This document shows positions 8,123 to 16,731 of a stretch of 64,000 bases of DNA, one piece after another. Under the pieces are notes generated by a model, which was not told where the DNA came from, did no database searches, and saw only the letters and a program-made list of their open reading frames with translations. Position numbers and translations under genes: made by a program. Each line of letters begins with the position of its first letter. Positions within the stretch are counted from its first letter, which is position 1. This DNA is from Corynebacterium gallinarum (lineage in GTDB: Bacteria > Actinomycetota > Actinomycetes > Mycobacteriales > Mycobacteriaceae), in the NCBI RefSeq assembly GCF_014837045.1, contig NZ_JACSPR010000003.1:62001-126000 (forward strand), in the 5' to 3' direction.

Positions 8123-9115
8123 TCAAGCAGGCTCGTGGGCTTTGAACAGACCCGTCGGCGGGGCAGGATCGGGCGCCATCGCGGCGGTGGCATGCCCGCG
8201 CAGGGAGGTGGCGCAGGCCAGCCCCGCCGCGGTACCCGTCCCGAGCGCGATCGGGATGAGCTGCCACCCGGCGATGATATCGCCCGCAGCATAAACCCCC
8301 TCCACGCTGGTCAGCTGATACCCATTGATCACCGGTTGGCCCTCATGGTCGAGGTCGCACCCCAGCTGCCGGGCGAGATCATTAGCGGGGTGGTGGGCAT
8401 ATGAAAAGAACACCGTGCTGCCCTCAATCAGTTCACCATCGACCAGGCGCACCCCCTCCAGCGCGCCCGGTTCGCCAACAAACGCCTCGGCGGGGCCGTC
8501 CACCACCTCAATTCCGTGGGCACCCAGCATCGACCGCTGCCCCTCGGCGAAAGCCTCCGCATTCTCGGCGATGATGCGGACCGTGTCCGCCCACTCGAGC
8601 ACCTCCGCGGCATAGGCGGGCACGTGCGCCCCGGAACCCAGCACGATCACCGTCTGCCCCCGAGCCGTGAGTCCATCGCAGGCCAGACAGTGGAAGACAT
8701 CCCGGCCGTAATGGTCATGGAAACCGGCGACCTCCGGGAAACGGTCACGCACCCCGGTGGTCAGGACGATCCGTTGGGCGCTAATCTCGGCCATCCCATC
8801 AGTCTCCGCCCCCTCGATCACCGCATGGAATAATCCGTCCCCATCGCGACTGAGGCCGGTAACCGTGCCCTGACGCAGCAGCACCTGAGGGTACTGCTCC
8901 AATCCGGTGCGGGCATCGGCGAGGAGTTCCCGGGCGGTGGTGGGGTCGCGCCCCAGCAGGCCGTGGGCGTACTGGGCGGGCAGGTTGCGCTGGTGCCCCG
9001 TGTCCACCACCAGGGTGGAGCGTTGGTAGCGGCCCAGCCAGGTGGCGGCGGATAACCCGGCGGGCCCACCCCCGACCACGAGGACATCGACATCGGCGGG
9101 AAGGTCAATGCTCAT
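8123..9115 (-). CDS. NAD(P)/FAD-dependent disulphide oxidoreductase, thioredoxin-reductase-like
   Basis: A 330-residue flavoprotein. The FAD-binding VVGGGPAGLSAA is near the N-terminus, a redox CLAC motif (HCLACDG) occupies the position of the thioredoxin reductase CATC, a second nucleotide-binding VLGSGAHVPA follows, and the C-terminal GVYAAGDI is the usual FAD signature. The GSGAHVPA loop differs from typical NADPH-binding GGGxSA. This group includes ferredoxin- or small-thiol-dependent reductases, so the partner is not certain; the true trxB is at 53254. The start at 9115 (MSIDLPADVDVLVVGGG) is chosen by family similarity. It is divergent from the carboxylate-amine ligase gene. Confidence 0.85.
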   Translation of the reverse strand: MSIDLPADVDVLVVGGGPAGLSAATWLGRYQRSTLVVDTGHQRNLPAQYAHGLLGRDPTTARELLADARTGLEQYPQVLLRQGTVTGLSRDGDGLFHAVIEGAETDGMAEISAQRIVLTTGVRDRFPEVAGFHDHYGRDVFHCLACDGLTARGQTVIVLGSGAHVPAYAAEVLEWADTVRIIAENAEAFAEGQRSMLGAHGIEVVDGPAEAFVGEPGALEGVRLVDGELIEGSTVFFSYAHHPANDLARQLGCDLDHEGQPVINGYQLTSVEGVYAAGDIIAGWQLIPIALGTGTAAGLACATSLRGHATAAMAPDPAPPTGLFKAHEPA

Positions 9116-9280
9116 GGGGGAAACCTCCAGACGGTGGTGGGATGTAGCTCCAAGTGAAGGCCCCACTGTACGGCACAACCGGGCACGGACATGCTGCACG
9201 CATCACCCCCTGGGCCGAAGAAGGGAGGAAAGAAACTGAAACCATTGCCGGGGCTGGCCCCCAAGAGGCAAGATGGATCT

Positions 9281-10414
9281 ATGCGCACTTTCGGAGTTGA
9301 GGAAGAACTGCTGCTGGTAGATGCAGCGACCTTTTCTCCGCTGCCCGCCGGAGACAGGGCCGTCCAGTTGCACGCCGAAGCCCAGGAAGCGATGGGCCAG
9401 CGGGCTGATCCCGGTGAGCCCGGTGATCCCAGCGGCCATGAGATCACCACGGAGTTCCAGCAGGAACAGTTCGAGGTCGCCTACCCACCACAGACCACGC
9501 TCGCCGCCCAGCTGGAGACGATCCGGGCGGGCCGGGCACTGGCGGACACGGTGGCCTCCCGGGTGGGGGGTCGCGTGGTTGCCCTGCCCACCTCGCCGGG
9601 GCCGATCTCCCCACATCTGGTGCCCAATCCCCGTTATCAGCGGATCAGTGAGCGTTTCGGCTTCACCGTGAAGGAGCAGCTCACCTGCGGTTTTCACATC
9701 CATGTTCAGGCGGAGTCACCCGAGGAGGCGGTGGCGGTGCTGGACCGCATCCGGGTGTGGTTGCCGGTGGTGCTGGCTCTGAGTGCGAATTCCCCGTTCT
9801 GGCAGGGGTTCGATACCGATTTCGCGTCCTACCGCTACCAGGCGTGGAACCGGTGGCCCACGGCCGGGCCGACCGATGTGTTCGGTTCGGCGGACGCCTA
9901 TGAACAGCACCGGGCTGCGCTCCTGAGCACCGGGGTCCCGCTGGATCCCGGCATGCTCTACTTCGATGCGCGGGTGTGCGAGCATCATCCCACCGTCGAG
10001 ATCCGCGTGGCGGATGTGTGCCTGGAGGCGGAGCACGCCGCGACGATCGCCACGCTGGTGCGCGCCCTGGTGGAGACGGTGGCGCGGGAGTGGGCGGCGG
10101 GCATACCCGCACCTGAGGTGCCCGCCTCGGTGCTGCAGCTCTGGTCGTGGCGGGCCAGCCGGTACGGAACGGAGGAGGAGCTGATCGATCAGGCCACCGG
10201 TCAACCCGCCCCGGCCGCAGAGGTGCTCGCCGGTTTCCTCGACCATCTCCGCCCGGTGCTCACCGAGTACGGGGAGCTGGACACCGTCGAGGCGACGGTG
10301 GCGGACATCCTGGCTGATGGGACCGGTGCCCGCCGTCAGCGCGCGGCGTACGCGGTGCACGGGGAGCTTGTCGACGTCATCACCACCGCCCTCGACATCA
10401 CCCACCGGACATAA
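9281..10414 (+). CDS. YbdK-type carboxylate-amine ligase (glutamate-cysteine ligase family 2)
   Basis: A 377-residue ATP-grasp-like GCS2 enzyme predicted to join a carboxylate to an amine, typically glutamate with cysteine or another amino acid. Marker segments are [14 protein letters not shown] at the start, CGFHIHV in the middle, [10 protein letters not shown], and [15 protein letters not shown]. The length is normal. ATG 9281 is chosen because the family begins with the TFGVEEE segment. Mycolic-acid actinobacteria make mycothiol rather than glutathione, so the product is unknown; low gamma-glutamylcysteine synthetase activity is known for this family. It lies divergent from a CxxC flavoprotein and convergent with another flavoprotein. 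Confidence 0.88.
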   Translation: MRTFGVEEELLLVDAATFSPLPAGDRAVQLHAEAQEAMGQRADPGEPGDPSGHEITTEFQQEQFEVAYPPQTTLAAQLETIRAGRALADTVASRVGGRVVALPTSPGPISPHLVPNPRYQRISERFGFTVKEQLTCGFHIHVQAESPEEAVAVLDRIRVWLPVVLALSANSPFWQGFDTDFASYRYQAWNRWPTAGPTDVFGSADAYEQHRAALLSTGVPLDPGMLYFDARVCEHHPTVEIRVADVCLEAEHAATIATLVRALVETVAREWAAGIPAPEVPASVLQLWSWRASRYGTEEELIDQATGQPAPAAEVLAGFLDHLRPVLTEYGELDTVEATVADILADGTGARRQRAAYAVHGELVDVITTALDITHRT

Positions 10415-10427
10415 CCGCACCCCTCCA

Positions 10428-11951
10428 TCAGGGCGTGCGACGTGGTGGCAGGGGACGGGTGGCCGGACCGTTGAGCACATCGCCGTCAACGGTGAACCGT
10501 GAGGCATGGCAGGGACAGTCCCAGGTCCGTTCGGCCCCGTTCCAGGCGACCTGGCATCCGAGGTGGGTGCAGGTGCTGGACACGGCGTGCAGGTTGCCCG
10601 CCTCATCGCGGTAACCGGCGACCTTCTTGCCACAGGAGCTGACAATCCCACCCTCACCCGGTTGGAGCTCGGTGATATCTGGTTGTTTCAGGCTGAGCAC
10701 CCGGTCACCGACCATGCGGACCGCCACGCGGGTATTGGCAGTGAGGAATTTCGGTGCGGCAGCCAATGCCTTGACCCGGGTGGTGGTGAACAGGTCCGCC
10801 CATGGGTTTGGGCGGCCGGAGATGGCGTCGGTAAGCAGCATCCCGGCAAGGGTGCCAGCGGTCAGACCCCACTTCTTGAAACCGGTGGCCACAAACACCC
10901 GCGTGGAACGCGCAGTGACCGGTCCGATGTAGGGGACGTGGTCATCGGGCATGTAGTCCTGCGAGGACCAGCGGTGCTCAAAAGACTGGACATTCCAGTG
11001 CCGGTTCACGAAGTCACCCAGCTTGTCGTAGCGTTCCGGCTGCGCCTTCGGCGAACCGGTGCTGTGGCTCTCACCCAGGACCATGAGCAACTCGCCGCCG
11101 TCGTGGGGCACCGACCGGATCGAGTACTGCGGTGACCCGGCCGCCATGAAACTGGCGTCGGGGAGGGGGTCGTGGATACGCGCGGTAACCACATACGACC
11201 GGGAGGCGTACGCCCGGGCGAACATGAGGGAACGATCGAGGAAGGGGATGAGAGTCGCGACCACAACATGCTGGGCCCGGATAAGACCGTTCGGGGTGTG
11301 CACGACACAGCCGGTGTCGGACTCGTCGACATCGGTGCCGCGGGTGTTCTCGAAGATCTCCACACCGGCCTCGGTGGCCAGACGGGTGAGGCCATCCATG
11401 TAGCGTCCCGCGTGGAATTCGGCCTGGTTATCAAAACGCATGCCACCGCGGGTGCGGAAGGGCAGGTCCACCGCCTCATCGAAGAAGGCGGGCAGACCGG
11501 CCTGCTGCGCGGCCCTGGTCTCCTCCTCCAGCTGTTTGCGCTCACCGGAGTTGGTGGCGTAGAGGATCGCGGACCGACGCCGGAAATCGCAGTCAATACC
11601 CTCATCGACGAAACCCGCGACCTGCTCCTTGGCCGCCTCCATCGCCTGGGCATAAACCCGGGCACCGTCTTGACCGTGGGTCTTGGATATGCGGGCATAG
11701 GTGAGATGGTGCTGACTGGTCACCTTGCCGGTGGTGTACCCGGTGGTGCCGGTGCCCACCTTGTTCTGATCAATCAGACCGACCGACCTGCCTTCACGGG
11801 CGAGCAACAGGGCCGTGGTCATCCCGGTGATCCCACCTCCCACGACAATCACATCGAATGAACGGTCACCTTCAAGTGTCGGGAAGTCCTGCGAGACAGC
11901 GTCCTCCTGCCACAGGGACGCATGCTTGGCCTGATGTGCTTGAGCAGTCAT
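10428..11951 (-). CDS. FAD-dependent oxidoreductase with C-terminal Rieske domain
   Basis: A 507-residue two-domain protein. Residues from about 35 form a DAO/glycine oxidase-type flavoprotein ([19 protein letters not shown]-terminal [18 protein letters not shown]). The last ~100 residues are a Rieske [2Fe-2S] domain with ligands C461-T-H463 and C479-P-C-H482. This domain order is known in bacterial proteins of unassigned substrate. ATG 11951 ([14 protein letters not shown]) is chosen; a longer frame to 12080 looks non-coding. It converges with the ligase gene, stops only 13 bp apart. Confidence 0.9.
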   Translation of the reverse strand: MTAQAHQAKHASLWQEDAVSQDFPTLEGDRSFDVIVVGGGITGMTTALLLAREGRSVGLIDQNKVGTGTTGYTTGKVTSQHHLTYARISKTHGQDGARVYAQAMEAAKEQVAGFVDEGIDCDFRRRSAILYATNSGERKQLEEETRAAQQAGLPAFFDEAVDLPFRTRGGMRFDNQAEFHAGRYMDGLTRLATEAGVEIFENTRGTDVDESDTGCVVHTPNGLIRAQHVVVATLIPFLDRSLMFARAYASRSYVVTARIHDPLPDASFMAAGSPQYSIRSVPHDGGELLMVLGESHSTGSPKAQPERYDKLGDFVNRHWNVQSFEHRWSSQDYMPDDHVPYIGPVTARSTRVFVATGFKKWGLTAGTLAGMLLTDAISGRPNPWADLFTTTRVKALAAAPKFLTANTRVAVRMVGDRVLSLKQPDITELQPGEGGIVSSCGKKVAGYRDEAGNLHAVSSTCTHLGCQVAWNGAERTWDCPCHASRFTVDGDVLNGPATRPLPPRRTP

Positions 11952-12086
11952 GGGCCCGATGCTACCTATGATGGGCGTCACATGCCGGGGCGTTGAATGG
12001 CAATAATCGACGCCGTGGGGAGCAGGATGATGGTTGTGTGGGGGCAGGCCTTGATGGGGCGTGATCCTGGTATGGATCACGCCCTA

Positions 12087-12425
12087 TCAGGTGTCTGTCA
12101 CACCTTCCTGCTCCTCATCAACCGGAAGGGTGACGGTGCTGCCGTCAGCTCGCCTGACGATGAGCTCCAAACTTCCCCCTAAAGCGTCGACGTACTTCTG
12201 AATCGTAGACACCCGGGCCGAGGCGAGGTGGCCGTTTTCCATTTGGGAGATTCTGTTCTGTCCCACTCCGATTTTCTTCGCCAGGGATTCTTGCGTGAGG
12301 CCGGAGTCCTGGCGGAGAGCTCGCAGCCGATAGGCCCGTGCATCCGCGTACATCCCGGCCTTGATCCGATCGATATTCTCCCGATTTCCGGGACGTCGTC
12401 GGCGGAAGTCATCAAGTGAAGTCAT
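12087..12425 (-). CDS. HigA-like XRE-family antitoxin
   Basis: A 112-residue protein with a helix-turn-helix of the Cro/C1 type: SGLTQESLAKKIGVGQNRIS with the recognition helix ending at QMENG. The following ARVSTIQKYVDALGGSLEL is characteristic of antitoxins paired with Gp49/HigB-like RelE toxins. A ribosome-binding site (AGGAGA) lies 7 bases before ATG 12425, so it can be translated on its own. The toxin frame upstream reads into this gene without a stop (see the pseudogene entry). It would bind the toxin and its own promoter. Confidence 0.85.
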   Translation of the reverse strand: MTSLDDFRRRRPGNRENIDRIKAGMYADARAYRLRALRQDSGLTQESLAKKIGVGQNRISQMENGHLASARVSTIQKYVDALGGSLELIVRRADGSTVTLPVDEEQEGVTDT

Positions 12426-12873
12426 GGGGGTTCTCCTAGAAGATGATGTTGATACCGAATCTACGGTTTGCGATGGTGGGGTTGGTGAAAAGCGGTTAAC
12501 CCCCTCTAGAAGGTCTCGAAGATGCTGCTCAAAGCGGGTTTCAGCGAGGGGAATATTCCTGTCGTACCACTTATTCCATTGACCGGTCTTGTCTCCAGCG
12601 ACTAAGAAAATCGCCCTCCTGCGAGGATCGAACGCGAAGAGGATCCTAATATTCTTGGCGGCTGATTTTTCCCGAGGGCGTAACTCTTTCAAGTTTTTAT
12701 AACGCGACCGCGAAATGGTATCGACGAATGGCCTCCCACAGGTGGGACCCTGTTCCGCGAGATATTCCGAGATATTCAGTGGCGGCCAGCACCGCATCAT
12801 AAACATCATCAGGGAGGGAATCGAGCCAGTTATCTATAAAGTCTGTGCAGACTTCCCATCTCGCCGTGACCAC
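12426..12873 (-). pseudogene. HigB/Gp49-like (RelE superfamily) toxin, frameshifted
   Basis: The N-terminal half is readable from a GTG at 12873: ARWEVCTDFIDNWLDSLP, then DDVYDAVLAATEYL. The C-terminal half is in another frame: AEQGPTCGRPFVDTI, RILFAFDPRRRAIFLVAGDK, WNKWYDRNIPLAETRFEQHL. Together they match the usual toxin of this family, which cleaves mRNA on ribosomes. The break is an exact tandem duplication of 10 bp at 12758-12777; removing one copy restores EYLAEQGPT. There is also no stop before the antitoxin, so a repaired frame would fuse toxin to antitoxin. Base composition is more AT-rich than the neighbours, as expected for an acquired module. Confidence 0.8.
12758..12777. repeat. 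10-bp tandem duplication inside toxin gene
   Basis: CGAGATATTC occurs twice in direct contact (12758-12767 and 12768-12777). The net +10 bp shifts the toxin reading frame. Confidence 0.95.
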
Positions 12874-13244
12874 AAATTATCACTTATAACTGATGTTGCC
12901 AATAGGGGGCAATTAACCGTTCGTCCGTCGGGGGACCTGTGAGTGCAAGTGGTGGATGGTTGGAAGCAAGGTGCCTTTCGGGATATGCGGATGCCCCGGC
13001 ACCATCTGCCGCACGAGACGGGGACGATAGAGAATTCCCAGAACCCATGGACATGGCACCATCCACAACAGAGGATGGGTCAACTGGCCGTGGAACACCT
13101 CTGGGTGGTCAGCAATGGGGAGGAGGCGGAGCGGGGCAGAATCGAACTCCCTCCAGCCATCGCACCAACGCCCGCCGAAGGAGCGCGAAGCGACATCCCC
13201 GACGACCCCGTCACCCATTTAGATGCAGAACTAAGTGGGTCACC
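12874..13244. promoter_or_regulatory. 371-bp divergent upstream region with hairpin before DUF3618 gene
   Basis: The first ~40 bp upstream of the toxin start is AT-rich and should hold the toxin-antitoxin promoter. Close to the DUF3618 start, ACCCATTTAG (13213-13222) pairs with CTAAGTGGGT (13231-13240) with one G-T wobble around an 8-nt loop. The 3' arm covers the region where the ribosome-binding site should be, ending 4 bp before ATG 13245, so it could restrain translation. No gene was recognised in the rest. Confidence 0.5.
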
Positions 13245-13862
13245 ATGAGCGACAATCCTGATCAGATCCGTGCAGACATCGACCGCACCCGTCACGAGCT
13301 CAGCCGCGATGTTGATGCCCTGGCAGAGAAGGTAGACCCCTCCAAGGTTGTTGACCGTCAAACCGACAAGGTCCGCGACAAGGTTCGCGGTTTTCAGGAG
13401 TCAATCATGGGCAGCCCAGATGACAGCAGCACCCTGGACGATGCCAAGGCACACGCACAGGATGCCAAGGACCGGGCTGGCGAGATGGTTCAGGGCGCTC
13501 CCGCGCAGGTGAAGCAGCGCACCCGGGGCAACCCACTGGCCGCTGGGCTCATCGCCCTCGGCGCAGGTTGGCTTGTCGGTTCCATGATGCCCTCCAGCAA
13601 GCCGGAGCAGGACGCTGCCGCCGCGCTCAAGGACAAGGCCGAGCCCCTCGTCGAGGAGGCCAAGAGCGCCGCGCAGGAAATGGGTGAGAATCTCAAGCCA
13701 CAGGCACAGGAGGCAGCCCAGACCCTGCAGGAAACCGGTCGTTCCAGCGTGCAGAACGTTCAGGAGGAGGGAAAGCACCATGCTTCCACCCTCAAGGACG
13801 ATACCCAGCAGGCAGCGCAGCACGTGAAGAACGAAGCCAAGGATGAAGCACAGAATTCCTAG
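13245..13862 (+). CDS. DUF3618 membrane-associated protein
   Basis: A 205-residue highly charged protein. Residues about 4-55 match the DUF3618 pattern (QIRADIDRTRHELSRDVDAL, then KVDPSKVV). A hydrophobic stretch at about residues 96-114 (NPLAAGLIALGAGWLVGSMM) is a probable membrane hairpin or single helix. The C-terminal third is rich in Glu, Gln, Lys and Ala and is predicted to be a long helical or coiled-coil tail. Proteins of this type are common in actinobacteria and resemble YtxH/late-embryogenesis-like stress proteins, but no function is established. A strong terminator follows. Confidence 0.85.
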   Translation: MSDNPDQIRADIDRTRHELSRDVDALAEKVDPSKVVDRQTDKVRDKVRGFQESIMGSPDDSSTLDDAKAHAQDAKDRAGEMVQGAPAQVKQRTRGNPLAAGLIALGAGWLVGSMMPSSKPEQDAAAALKDKAEPLVEEAKSAAQEMGENLKPQAQEAAQTLQETGRSSVQNVQEEGKHHASTLKDDTQQAAQHVKNEAKDEAQNS

Positions 13863-13879
13863 GCTGTGTTGCATGATCA

Positions 13880-13926
13880 CCGCCCGAAGGGCAGTTCACC
13901 GAACTGCTCCTCGGGCGGCTTTTTTC
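13880..13926 (+). terminator. strong intrinsic terminator after DUF3618 gene
   Basis: CCGCCCGA (13880-13887) pairs with TCGGGCGG (13911-13918), enclosing a second stem GGGCAGTTC/GAACTGCTC; a run of six T follows. Confidence 0.9.
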
Positions 13927-14048
13927 GTCGTAAAGCAGGGTGGGGTGCACCCGTGGGGCAACTAAATCAACAATCCCTGAATCAATGCCGGGGGACTGGG
14001 CTAGTGTCACCTATCTATAACACCGTCCGAGGTTAGGAGCTCCCCGGC

Positions 14049-15293
14049 ATGTCCACTGTCTCGCAGGCTGCCACCCCCTCCCGCACACGTCGCCATGGGG
14101 ACAACACCACCTGGATTGTCGTGGTGGTCTGCGGTGTCATCGCAGCGATGCACATCTGGAAACTCCCCAGCGCGCTCACCCAGGTCCAGGGGGACCTCAG
14201 CATCAGCCTGGTGCAGGCAGGTCTGCTGTTGGGACTGGTGCAGCTGGCTGGCATGCTGGGTGGGATCCCGGCATCCGTTGTGAGCGAGCACGTGGGCCTG
14301 CGCCGCACCATGGCGCTCGGGCTGGTGCTGCTGGTGGTGGGCACAGTGATCAGCGCCCTGGCCACCATGTCCGGGGTGATGATGGCGGCCCGTGCCCTGG
14401 AGGGCATCGGTTATCTCTCGGTCACGGTCACGGCTCCCGCCCTCATCCGACGGGAGACACCCACCCACCGCCTGACCATCGCAATGGGGGCGTGGGCCGG
14501 TTTCCAGGGCACAGCGACCTTCATCGCGGTGCTGGGCAGCTCCCTTCTCCTCCAGGTCACCGACTGGCGCATGTGGTACTGGATGATGGCGGTGATCACC
14601 GCGGTCGGGATTCCACTGCTGGTGAGGTACACGGCACCGGATCCACCGCGGGAGGGTGGGGTGGGGGCTGCCTTCCACCGGGTGTGGATCACCATGCGCA
14701 GCTGGAAACCGTGGGTCGCCGGTGCGGTGTTCTCCTGTTACACCATTCAGTGGACTGCGGTGATCGGGTTCCTGCCCACCGTCTACCAGGAATACGGCGT
14801 CGGGGCTGTGCTCGGTGGCGCACTGTCGGCGGTCGCCGGCGGGATCAACGCGGTGGGTGCGGTGCTGGCGGGATTCCTGCTGCAACGCGGATTGTCCATC
14901 CGTTCGCTGGTGGTCACCGCCTTCATGGTCATGGGCATCACTGCCATCGGCGTGTATGCAGTGGACTGGTCCACACTGCCCGGCACCTTCATCACCCAGT
15001 TCATCCTGGTCTGCATCTTCTCCATGGTCGGCGCACTGATCCCGACCTCCATGTTCCGGATCGCCGTGGACCTGGCACCACCCGGGGGTTCACCACCGGC
15101 CGTGGTGGGTCTGATGAACCAGCTGCAGAACACCGGAAACTTCCTCGGTCCGGTGGTGCTGGCGTGGCTGGCCGCGCAGGCCGGCGGTTGGCACACGTCC
15201 TGGTGGCTCACGGCAACCGCGGGCGCACTCGGTATCGCACTGATCATGCTGTTTTCCGAAAAGCGGCTGGGGATATCACTGCGGGCGACATAG
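14049..15293 (+). CDS. MFS transporter, CynX/NimT-like
   Basis: A 414-residue carrier with about twelve membrane helices. The start is well supported by AGGAG ten bases upstream of ATG 14049. The first half carries the usual MFS loop region (VSEHVGLRRTMALG). The overall pattern, with VQAGLLLGLVQLAGMLGG in helix 2, suits the CynX/NimT group that transports small anions. The maleylacetate reductase gene follows 79 bp downstream in the same direction, so uptake or efflux of an aromatic-type acid or intermediate is a reasonable guess but is inference. A copy of the 11-bp motif begins 2 bp after the stop codon. Confidence 0.85.
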   Translation: MSTVSQAATPSRTRRHGDNTTWIVVVVCGVIAAMHIWKLPSALTQVQGDLSISLVQAGLLLGLVQLAGMLGGIPASVVSEHVGLRRTMALGLVLLVVGTVISALATMSGVMMAARALEGIGYLSVTVTAPALIRRETPTHRLTIAMGAWAGFQGTATFIAVLGSSLLLQVTDWRMWYWMMAVITAVGIPLLVRYTAPDPPREGGVGAAFHRVWITMRSWKPWVAGAVFSCYTIQWTAVIGFLPTVYQEYGVGAVLGGALSAVAGGINAVGAVLAGFLLQRGLSIRSLVVTAFMVMGITAIGVYAVDWSTLPGTFITQFILVCIFSMVGALIPTSMFRIAVDLAPPGGSPPAVVGLMNQLQNTGNFLGPVVLAWLAAQAGGWHTSWWLTATAGALGIALIMLFSEKRLGISLRAT

Positions 15294-15372
15294 GCGTCGA
15301 CAAGCTCGTCGCTACGCTGGTGTCCACCGATGACCGGGACGCACCCCCCACCGCACGCAACGGGAGAGAAAA

Positions 15373-16431
15373 ATGACACCCCTCACCTTCAACCACCAGC
15401 TCCTCGCGCAGGAGGTCAGGTTCGGTACCGGCCTCGCTGCCGCCAATGTCCGACAGGCCGTCACCTCACTGGGGGCCCATCGGCCCATGCTCATCACCTC
15501 TACCCGGGAGGAGGCGACGGCACGGCAGATCACCGACGGAACCGGAGTGGCTGCGGTGTTCACCGACGTGGTCATGCATGTGCCCAAGGAGGTGGCCGAG
15601 CGTGCGCGCCGGGTTGCCGCCGACGCGGATGTCGACGCACTGATCGCCATCGGCGGGGGTTCCACGACAGGCCTGGCCAAAGCGGTCGCGCTGACGAGCG
15701 GCCTGCCCATCATCGCCGTGCCCACCACCTATGCGGGATCGGAGGCCACCGCGGTGTGGGGCATGACCGAGAACCGCACCAAAACGACCGGCACCGATAT
15801 CACGGTGCTTCCCAAGGTGGTGGTCTACGATTCCGACCTGCTGTCCACCCTGCCCACCGGGATGACAGTCGCCTCGGGACTGAACGCCATGGCCCACTGT
15901 GTGGACTCCCTCTGGGCGCCCAAGGCAGATCCCATCAACCGGGCCCACGCCCTGGAGGGGGCCCGACTGCTCCGGGATGGACTCACGGGATTATCTGCTG
16001 CGTCCAACGCTGCCGATATGGTCGCCTCCCGGGAACTCACCCTCGCAGGCTGTTATCTCGCGGCCTTGAGTTTCTCCTCCGCCGGGTCTGGTCTCCACCA
16101 CAAAATCTGTCATGTGCTCGGGGGAACCTTCAACCTGCCGCATGCGGAGACCCACGCGATTATCCTGCCCCACGTCCTCCAGTTCAACGCCGCCGCCGGT
16201 GATGCAGCCCATGTGGGGCGCCTGGCCGAGGTCTTCGGGGTGGAGGACGCTGTGGACGGACTCGACGAGCTGTATGAGCGCATCACTGCACCCCGCCACC
16301 TGGGGGAGATCGGGTTCACCCAGGACAATATCCCGGAGGCCGTGGAACGCATCATCACCGCCGCACCGAAGGACAACCCGGTACCCGTCACCGAAGATGC
16401 CATGACCCGCCTGCTCATGCAGGCACTCTGA
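15373..16431 (+). CDS. maleylacetate reductase, iron-containing alcohol dehydrogenase family
   Basis: A 352-residue enzyme that reduces maleylacetate to 3-oxoadipate with NAD(P)H, the last special step of hydroxyquinol and resorcinol breakdown. Seen: the nucleotide-binding IAIGGGSTTGLAKA, the VPTTYAGSEATAVWGMTE motif typical of this subgroup, and the metal-site histidines in HKICHVLGG and HAETHAIILPHV. The length is exactly that of the family. RBS GGGAGAG is 6 bases before the ATG. No intradiol dioxygenase is adjacent; only the MFS carrier appears linked. Confidence 0.9.
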   Translation: MTPLTFNHQLLAQEVRFGTGLAAANVRQAVTSLGAHRPMLITSTREEATARQITDGTGVAAVFTDVVMHVPKEVAERARRVAADADVDALIAIGGGSTTGLAKAVALTSGLPIIAVPTTYAGSEATAVWGMTENRTKTTGTDITVLPKVVVYDSDLLSTLPTGMTVASGLNAMAHCVDSLWAPKADPINRAHALEGARLLRDGLTGLSAASNAADMVASRELTLAGCYLAALSFSSAGSGLHHKICHVLGGTFNLPHAETHAIILPHVLQFNAAAGDAAHVGRLAEVFGVEDAVDGLDELYERITAPRHLGEIGFTQDNIPEAVERIITAAPKDNPVPVTEDAMTRLLMQAL

Positions 16432-16731
16432 CCACACCGGGACGAGGCCGTGTGCCGGGCAGGGAAAGTAACATCTCTTAGATAGACCACGAAGGGTAAT
16501 CAGATAGCCGGGTGCCTTGAATCCAAGGTGTCACGACCGTGACCTGGGAAACCAAGCCCCATCCACTGATCACACCTGATGTTCACTAGCCTTGGATCAC
16601 CGCGACGCGAACCGCGCTGCTGATCAGCGTTCCCAGGCTTCGTGTCACCCATCTCAGCGTTACCCGTCAGTCCCACCCACCCGCACATCAACGGACGGTG
16701 ATCCGTACCCAGAGGAAGCGATAGAACACAC
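16432..16731. promoter_or_regulatory. 300-bp intergenic region with compact inverted repeats
   Basis: Two short perfect inverted repeats lie close together: CCTTG-4-CAAGG at 16515-16528 and GTCACG-2-CGTGAC at 16530-16543. An AT-rich promoter-like stretch is near 16475-16500. RBS AGAGGAAG precedes the downstream ATG. No gene or known RNA was recognised; the repeats may be an operator or a small structured transcript. Confidence 0.4.

Noticed and set aside
13125..13160. tRNA-like T-arm on the minus strand (GTTCGATT with pairing flanks)
   Set aside because: One stem pair is mismatched, there is no CCA end, and no matching 5' acceptor arm, D-arm or anticodon arm is found upstream. At most a chance or remnant sequence.
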